Source: Lepturacanthus savala (lineage: Eukaryota > Chordata > Actinopteri > Scombriformes > Trichiuridae). From it: DNA of 64,000 nucleotides. A model generated the notes under the pieces. It did not search any database. It was given only the letters and a program-made list of their open reading frames with translations, and was not told the DNA's origin. Where the stretch lies: contig CM060461.1 of assembly GCA_030544235.1 (NCBI GenBank), positions 8,832,449 through 8,896,448 of the forward strand, written 5' to 3'. This document shows, one piece after another, positions 61,842 through 64,000 of this stretch (positions within the stretch are counted from its first letter, which is position 1; every line of letters begins with the position of its first letter). The translations under genes were made by a program, and so were the position numbers.

Positions 61842-63008
61842 GTGATGTCAGGGCTCAGCTGCTCGACAAAATAAGGAAACACGTTTCCATTGCAAATTGC
61901 AAACAAATTGGGAACAAAACTAGTTGTCTTGTAGCAGGAATATGAATTAGAGTGAGAATAGGAAAAAACATCTGGTATTTCCAGATATGCAGCTGATAAT
62001 TCACAAGTTGTATTTATAGAAGGTTTCTAAGACGTAAGAAAACCTGGCTGCTGTTTATCCTTTAAATGAAGTATTAATGAATCTCTAAATGTGTTTTCAC
62101 AATGTCTAATTATTGATAATAGTACATTTCATTCATAGAGAGCTCATAAAGTAATTCATGCAGACCAAGCCTTCCAGTTTATATATCCTACAGTGAGCAG
62201 TTAATAAATAGATTTCCTCATTCTCTGTAGGCTTTCTGAGAACATGAGTGTTTATCAATGTATAACTGTCTTTTTACTGATTGAGAAAGCATCAGTAAAT
62301 AATTCATTAAGCATACTAAGCCATTCCTTAAAACTATCTATAGTTTGTGACTCATTAGAAAATGGTACCAAAACTCCACTTGGGAAGTCTTAGGGTTTCA
62401 AATTTTGAAGATGTATTCACTAATGTACATATATCTTGAAATATATAACTTGAAACAACATGAAATCACTGTACCCAATGAGAAACTACTGTTGGGTGTG
62501 TGAGTGTGTGTGTGGTGTAACTCCAGCTTTATATTTGAAGAAGTCACTTCTTATGCAGGACACAGAAACCAGTGTGCATGTTAGCACATGTAAGCTGGAG
62601 GATGATGAAGGGTGAGGTCTTTCTCAGGTTACAAATGCATAGCTGTGTTTGAAATTACCTTAGACATACACAAACACATATGGGACATCACAGCAGTCAA
62701 AATGACACCAAATAAATCGCAGCAGCAGCGGTGACATTGTGAACACTGTCGTCATCATCAGTTTTATTTGTGCTCAGAGTCTGGTCAACAACAAAATTTC
62801 TAGCACCGAAACTGAAAATCGTATGGACCCAAAACCATTATAAAAAGGGGGAAAGGAACAAAACAACCATAAATATATAAAAGGGATACATGTGTTTTAT
62901 CAACCAGGCATAATGGGGGACATTACAGAGGATGGATGGCATTTAGAAAATATCTTTTCAACAAAACAATGTTTTTCTTTTTAACTGTTTGATGTTCCTC
63001 GTGGCATT
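61842..63008. other. Gap between rab8a and tpm4, includes tpm4 3' UTR
   Basis: No exon seen. A minus-strand AATAAA at 62763-62768 likely ends transcripts using the tpm4 last exon at 63009-63091. Confidence 0.55.
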
Positions 63009-63946
63009 TTACAAGCTGTTGAGCTCCTGCAGTGTTTGGTCCAGGACTTGGTGCATTCCTATGTTTTCCTCTTTTGCGTGTGATAGGTTCTCTGCAATAA
63101 AAGAAGTGGCAGCAAATGTAAAATGCAGTGTCACAAGTGCTATAATAGCTAATTACTAGCCCATTTAGATTAGATTACTGTACTTTTAGATTTACTAGCT
63201 AATAATAGCTAGTAAATATAAAAATAAAAACTAGAATAAAAGAGAATATAGCTTATTTTAGAGACGATGGAACAAAATACACTTGTATACAATATTTAAA
63301 ACTAAAACCTTCTATAGTGGTCAATACATATGGAAACTTTATACTATATAACTCTATTATTGACCATAAAGACATGAAGTGTCATATAACAGGAAAAGTA
63401 CAGTAGTAGAGTTGTGAAAAGCAGCTGTAGGACACTTGAAAAGACAGAAGACAGGTAAAAGTGAAAATATTTTTATTTAGCTTTAGTGTAATTGGAAAAG
63501 AAGGGAGGGGGAAGGGAGAAAAAAGACAAAGTGCTTCTAATCAAGCAAAGAGACAAAGGGAAGTGATCGCGTCATGAGCGAGATGTGAGGTTTTACAAGG
63601 TGTTCATATCATTGAGGGACTGATCCAGCTCCTCGCTGATAGCCTTGTATTTCAGCTTCTGAGTGTACAGCTCGTCTGCAGGTCAAAGGTCAGGCGGGGC
63701 AGAGAGGACAGCGGATTTCAGAAGGAAATGCAGAGTTTCAGAGGAGGAAAAAAAAAGAAAGAAACCAGGGAGGTCAGAGCAGAGGAAATAAAGCTGAAGG
63801 AAACAACGACACGCTGAAGATTTGAAAAGTCGAGTGAAGAAAGAAGCAGCTGCCAAAAGGAGGGGTGGAACCATACCTTCTAAGTCATCTATGGACTTTT
63901 CCAGTTTAGCCACTGTCCTTTCTGCAAATTCTGCACGGGTCTCCGC
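63009..63946 (-). CDS. tpm4: Tropomyosin, 3' end with two alternative last exons (partial)
   Basis: Tropomyosin is the coiled-coil protein lying along actin filaments. Three exons are in the window; the rest is beyond the right edge. Exon 63877-63946 (70 nt) encodes AETRAEFAERTVAKLEKSID, the constant exon 8. Two 83-nt terminal exons follow in the same phase. The first, 63593-63675, encodes DELYTQKLKYKAISEELD and ends NDMNTL (striated-type 9a). The second, 63009-63091, encodes ENLSHAKEENIGMHQVLD and ends LQELNSL (cytoplasmic 9d-type). Each has its own stop and a minus AATAAA (63472-63477 and 62763-62768). The 9d form is closest to TPM4 and TPM2, and position next to rab8a favours tpm4. Which fish paralogue cannot be said. 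Confidence 0.86.
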
Positions 63947-64000
63947 CTTTGGGAAGACAAGATACACATTAAATCGTACAGAAACAGCCTTAGTCTCTTG

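Overview
The window is vertebrate genomic DNA, almost certainly from a ray-finned (teleost) fish. It has short exons with GT-AG introns and AATAAA signals. It also carries teleost-type repeats: a tRNA-like SINE, L2/CR1-like LINE relics, hAT-like MITEs and long TA and GT microsatellites. I cannot name the species. There are no operons, CRISPR arrays, rRNA or convincing tRNA genes.

Eight genes are supported exon by exon. Seven are complete, and their joined coding lengths divide by three:
- ranbp3 (minus, 6721-20998, 16 exons, 498 aa)
- a CC chemokine most like ccl25 (plus, 28887-29706, 108 aa)
- a NIM1-family kinase, nim1k-like (minus, 33880-36809, 456 aa)
- pinhead/pnhd (plus, 39786-44361, 319 aa)
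- admp, a BMP-class ligand (plus, 46482-48533, 390 aa)
- cib3 (plus, 50647-54562, 187 aa)
- rab8a (minus, 58399-61552, 206 aa)
- the 3' end of tropomyosin tpm4 with two alternative last exons (minus, 63009-63946, entering from the right edge)

Layout: 1-6.7 kb is repeat-rich flank with a (TA)n tract, a dead LINE and a SINE with target-site duplication. 6.7-21 kb is ranbp3, its introns full of DNA-transposon fossils. 21-28 kb has no recognisable gene. 28-37 kb holds the chemokine and the kinase. 39.8-48.5 kb holds the tandem pnhd-admp pair, both TATA-driven. 50.6-64 kb holds cib3, rab8a and tpm4, a block also kept together on human 19p13.1.

The most biologically interesting part is pnhd-admp. 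These two secreted embryonic-patterning genes are known to be linked in frog and ascidian, and both are absent from placental mammals as far as I know. Here they sit head to tail 2.1 kb apart, with TCF/LEF-like sites in both 5' flanks. Pinhead itself reads as a repeated cysteine module that I have not seen described. The remaining genes are housekeeping or signalling genes (nuclear export cofactor, vesicle GTPase, calcium sensor, actin cable protein) with no obvious functional cooperation; their proximity is inherited synteny.
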